From: Bacillota bacterium
GTDB taxonomy: Bacteria > Bacillota > Clostridia > Oscillospirales > Ruminococcaceae
DNA: 64,000 nt
Assembly: GCA_023418925.1 (NCBI GenBank)
Contig: JAEZYS010000010.1
Location: 1-64,000, forward strand
Reading direction: 5' to 3'
In this document: piece by piece, positions 61,165-64,000 of the stretch
Position numbering within the stretch: position 1 is the first letter of the stretch
How the letters are laid out: the number at the start of each line of letters is the position of its first letter
Translations under genes and position numbers: made by a program
The notes under the pieces: generated by a model
What the model was told of the DNA's origin: nothing
Database searches by the model: none
The model's input: only the letters and a program-made list of their open reading frames with translations

Positions 61165-61272
61165 ATTACCACCCTCCCGTCCGATTCAGCTTCTGAACAC
61201 TTCATGTTAAAAACAGGCGGATAAATTTCTCTATCCGCCCGCCTGTACTTTATGATTTAAAAAGCCTGAAAA

Positions 61273-62289
61273 TCAATAATACTTGGAATCGTCATTAAGA
61301 ACTTCATGAAGCTTATCAATTTCTTCAAGAACCTTACCTGTACCGTCAGCAACGCAATCAAGAGGGGTTTCGGCAATATAAACAGGCATTCCAGTTTCCT
61401 TGTTGATAAGTCTGTCAATACCTCTTATAAGAGCACCACCGCCTGCAAGAGTAATACCCTGATCAATGATATCAGCAGCAAGCTCCGGTGGAGTCTTTTC
61501 AAGAGTAACCTTGATAGCTTCAACAACGTGTGAAAGAGGTTCAGCAAGAGCTTCCCTGATTTCAGCTGATGTAACATTTATATTTTCAGGAAGACCGTTA
61601 AGAAGGTTTCTTCCCTTAATATCCATAGTATCTTCATTTTCCATCGGGAAAGCAGATCCGATTGCAATCTTTACATTTTCAGCTGTTCTTTCACCGATAA
61701 GAAGGTTGTATTTCTTTTTGATGTAGTTGATAATAGCTGTGTCAAACGCGTCACCGGCAACTCTTACAGAGCGTGAAGTAACGATTCCTCCGAGAGAAAT
61801 AACAGCAACTTCGGATGTACCGCCGCCGATATCAACTATCATTGAACCTGTTGCTTCTCTTACAGGAAGTCCTGCACCGATTGCGGCAGCCATTGGTTCT
61901 TCAATAATGTTTACTCTCTTAGCACCTGCATTTTCAGCAGCTTCCTTTACAGCACGTCTTTCAACAGCAGTTACGCCTGAAGGAATACAGATAATAACTC
62001 TTGCTTTTGTGAACATCAAACCCTTGAGAGCCTTCTTGATGAATTCCTCAAGCATGGTTGTAGTAATTTCAAAATCAGCAATAACGCCGTCCTTAAGCGG
62101 TCTTACAGCAACAATAGAGCCAGGTGTTCTACCTATAACATCCTTAGCTTCCTGACCGACATACTTAGCAACGTCTTTTCTTGTATCAACAGCAACAACT
62201 GATGGTTCACGTATAATTATACCTTTTCCTCTCATATATACAAGGGTGTTAGCTGTACCAAGATCTATCCCGATATCTTTTGTAAACAT
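61273..62289 (-). CDS. mreB: Rod shape-determining protein MreB
   Basis: 338 residues, actin fold. Phosphate 1 IGIDLGTANTLVYMRGKGI, connect/phosphate 2 MIVDIGGGTSEVAVISLGG, adenosine motif LAGGGALIRGIDRLI, and IIEEPMAAAIGAGLPV. AAAGGAG precedes the ATG. MreB filaments guide lateral wall synthesis. First of mreB-mreC-mreD-mrdA. The upstream gap 62290-62567 is AT-rich and probably holds its promoter, not pinpointed. Confidence 0.97.
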   Translation of the reverse strand: MFTKDIGIDLGTANTLVYMRGKGIIIREPSVVAVDTRKDVAKYVGQEAKDVIGRTPGSIVAVRPLKDGVIADFEITTTMLEEFIKKALKGLMFTKARVIICIPSGVTAVERRAVKEAAENAGAKRVNIIEEPMAAAIGAGLPVREATGSMIVDIGGGTSEVAVISLGGIVTSRSVRVAGDAFDTAIINYIKKKYNLLIGERTAENVKIAIGSAFPMENEDTMDIKGRNLLNGLPENINVTSAEIREALAEPLSHVVEAIKVTLEKTPPELAADIIDQGITLAGGGALIRGIDRLINKETGMPVYIAETPLDCVADGTGKVLEEIDKLHEVLNDDSKYY

Positions 62290-62567
62290 TTACATCCTAC
62301 TCCTTTTAATCTATATAAACACAGTATGAGTTAAAATTCTAATTATGAATTCCCAATTTCTATAATTTAATTACAATTTATATTATTTATTGATAATTGT
62401 AAAAGCACATACCTATATTATTATAGCACCATATAAGGATATCTACAACAATTTTTTAAATAAAAATACATTTTTTTTAAAATTCTTTTTATTGTGCAAT
62501 GCAGTGATTAAATTAAAAAAATTTTTTGGCTATTTTGACGGGTAACTATTATTTTACGGAATAATTA

Positions 62568-62843
62568 TCATAAACCTTTACAAGTTTTATTATATACAAT
62601 AAGGGAAATAATTACGCAGATTACCTGCGCAGTATTTACGGACAAAGTAAGTCCGAATGCTATTTTCATAACAATAAGGTCTAGAATAGCAGGAGAACCT
62701 GTATCAAGACCTACCGACATCGTATAGGAAAGCCAGGAAAGGATTGAAACCCCTTCACAAAGCTTCGCAATAACTGTGCCAAGAACTATGCCTGCAAGAA
62801 GAAAAAACAGAAAAGCTATTGTCTTTTTAACTCCGCTGCCCAT
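62568..62843 (-). CDS. DUF4321-like small membrane protein
   Basis: 91 residues from the ATG at 62843 (GAAGGG upstream); the ATG at 62855 touches that SD. Two membrane spans (KKTIAFLFFLLAGIVLGTVI; LTLSVNTAQVICVIISLIVY) with a short loop (SYTMSVGLDTGSPAILDLIV). This matches DUF4321, a family regularly upstream of mreB in Clostridia. Function unknown, perhaps linked to the elongation machinery. Confidence 0.82.
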   Translation of the reverse strand: MGSGVKKTIAFLFFLLAGIVLGTVIAKLCEGVSILSWLSYTMSVGLDTGSPAILDLIVMKIAFGLTLSVNTAQVICVIISLIVYNKTCKGL

Positions 62844-62914
62844 AATGATGACCATCCCTTCTGATTATTATGGCTTTTTACAGGGATAATGCTGTCCGGA
62901 AAATAATATTCGGA

Positions 62915-64000
62915 CTAGATAATCCCTCTGTAATAAAGTCCCCTTGTAAAGCTTTCATTAGTTGTCTTTGTACCATTTTTATACTGGTTCAGAATATCCG
63001 CAATTCTGTCCGGATTTTCATCCGTAAAATTAAGCTGTATAAATGACGCACCATGAATTTCATTAAGCCTGTCCGACATTGAAAGCACATCGCAGTTGAG
63101 AATTTCAGAAACCTGTCCGTCACATACAACTGGAAAATGTCTGCCTGTTCTGTCGGTAAGCCCTCCCGTACACTTTGAACATTCTCTAACAGCCTGTTTG
63201 ACAGGACAATTTCTGGTAAGCATAAGCGGAAGTCTGCCGTAAGCTATAACCCCGAAAGGAAGTCCACCCAGCTTTTCTATCTGCATAAGTTTCATTTCGA
63301 ACGAAACAACAGTATCAACGAGTCCCAGTTCTTTTAACTCTTCCAATGCAAAAGAATTGACAACGTTAAGACCGAATCCTCCGTGCATTTCAAAGCCGTA
63401 TTTTTTTCCGAGCATTATATGTGAAACATTCTGACAGTAAATACTCCTGTAACCTTTTTTCTTTAACTCTTCAAGCTGTGTTTCAAGCTTTTTCTCGTCT
63501 AAAGTAAATCTCGGAAGTGCAGCGACAAGCCCGTCTTCATATGCAACTTTAAGACACTCTGAAAGCGGAAGAATAACAATGTCAATATATCCTGAATCAA
63601 GGCACTCACAAGCCTGTTCAACAGTTCTTACCTGTGCCCTTACAGAAAATTTCTCCTGCAGTTCACCCTGTGGCTTTTCAGGAACAAATTCATTTATCTT
63701 ATACTCAGGAGTATTAAGCTCTACTCTTCTCCTGTCAAGCTGTTCTATTACATCACGTCTCATGCCGTTAAGCTGTGAAGCTGAAAGAATAAGTCCCTCA
63801 TCAATATCTGCTCTAACTCCGCCAAAAGTGTAAACAGTATCTCCAAGTTTTGAAAGCTGTTTTTCAAGTGCAGCTAAATCAGTAGGACGATTATTTGCAG
63901 TTTCGGGAACATCGCCGCTTACATCTGCCGAAACATCTCCACAGACTGCCTTTACTTTTACAGGGATATCTTTTTTAAGTGTGACTTCAAAACTTACTTC
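62915..64000 (-). CDS. U32 family peptidase, partial (N-terminus beyond the right edge)
   Basis: The minus-strand frame is open from 64000 to the stop at 62915 (about 361 residues visible). The first 80 residues (KDIPVKVKAVCGD, then RPTDLAALEKQLSKLGDTVY, RADIDEGLILSASQLNGMRR) match the collagenase-associated DUF3656 domain. The later part (IAYGRLPLMLTRNCPVKQAV ... CSKCTGGLTDRTGRHFPVVC) is the C-terminal U32 segment with its Cys cluster. U32 proteins act on peptides or in RNA hydroxylation (RlhA type); which one cannot be decided here. The catalytic N-terminal core is not in the window. Confidence 0.9.
   Translation of the reverse strand, partial: EVSFEVTLKKDIPVKVKAVCGDVSADVSGDVPETANNRPTDLAALEKQLSKLGDTVYTFGGVRADIDEGLILSASQLNGMRRDVIEQLDRRRVELNTPEYKINEFVPEKPQGELQEKFSVRAQVRTVEQACECLDSGYIDIVILPLSECLKVAYEDGLVAALPRFTLDEKKLETQLEELKKKGYRSIYCQNVSHIMLGKKYGFEMHGGFGLNVVNSFALEELKELGLVDTVVSFEMKLMQIEKLGGLPFGVIAYGRLPLMLTRNCPVKQAVRECSKCTGGLTDRTGRHFPVVCDGQVSEILNCDVLSMSDRLNEIHGASFIQLNFTDENPDRIADILNQYKNGTKTTNESFTRGLYYRGII

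Noticed and set aside
1..64000. tRNA or rRNA genes
   Set aside because: No cloverleaf-like sequence or rRNA signature was recognised by eye; a tRNAscan-SE run would settle this.

Overview
The window is about 64 kb of chromosome from a low-GC, Gram-positive, strictly anaerobic-type bacterium. The best fit is Clostridia, family Oscillospiraceae (Ruminococcus-like). The reasons are a complete rnfCDGEAB cluster preceded by apbE and a Gx-type transporter, two T-box leaders, purine-rich Shine-Dalgarno (SD) sites with frequent TTG/GTG starts, and an mreBCD-PBP2-minD-mgsA shape cluster. The species assignment is inference; no rRNA is present.

Positions 1 to about 17,980 are accessory DNA. They hold a Ser/Thr-rich repetitive protein that runs off the left edge together with an E-set/CBM48-like partner, a WYL-type regulator, an ankyrin-like helical-repeat protein, two small genes among repeated TTACCTGTTATAT-like motifs, a complete type I restriction-modification system (hsdM-hsdS-hsdR), an orphan cytosine-5 DNA methyltransferase and a large serine recombinase. 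The recombinase gene abuts feoB, which loses homology right after its conserved FVPCNGRF motif. The simplest reading is an integrated element that has split feoB; its other end lies outside the window.

Positions about 18,000 to 32,200 are mostly host genes: a lipoprotein substrate-binding protein, recA-recX, two tandem paralogous membrane proteins, a lipoprotein, a PqqD-like protein, an OPT transporter, a NAD(P)HX repair enzyme (nnrE-nnrD fusion) and an AcpS-like protein. A second serine recombinase with a 50-codon coupled partner sits between the OPT and NAD(P)HX genes. Those two flanking genes share an unusual leader in which a hairpin separates the SD from the start codon.

Positions 32,500 to 43,900: a strong promoter and a Phe-type T-box precede an operon of flavodoxin-like gene, ferredoxin-like gene, pheS, a membrane protein and pheT. 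Next come an M23 peptidase with LysM and G5 domains, an RluA-type pseudouridine synthase with a membrane protein, a histidine phosphatase, a small membrane protein and an XRE regulator.

Positions 44,000 to 51,130 hold one long operon: apbE, a NusG domain II protein, a Gx transporter and rnfCDGEAB, which together build the flavinylated ion-pumping ferredoxin:NAD+ oxidoreductase. The gap before aspS (51,130-51,710) contains a candidate minus-strand small RNA with three hairpins whose loops all carry ACCCC, and a cluster of DnaA-box-like nonamers.

Positions 51,700 to 64,000, all on the minus strand: an Asp-type T-box, hisS, a DUF3592 protein and aspS; mgsA and minD; PBP2-mreD-mreC-mreB; a DUF4321 protein; and the C-terminal part of a U32 peptidase that runs off the right edge.
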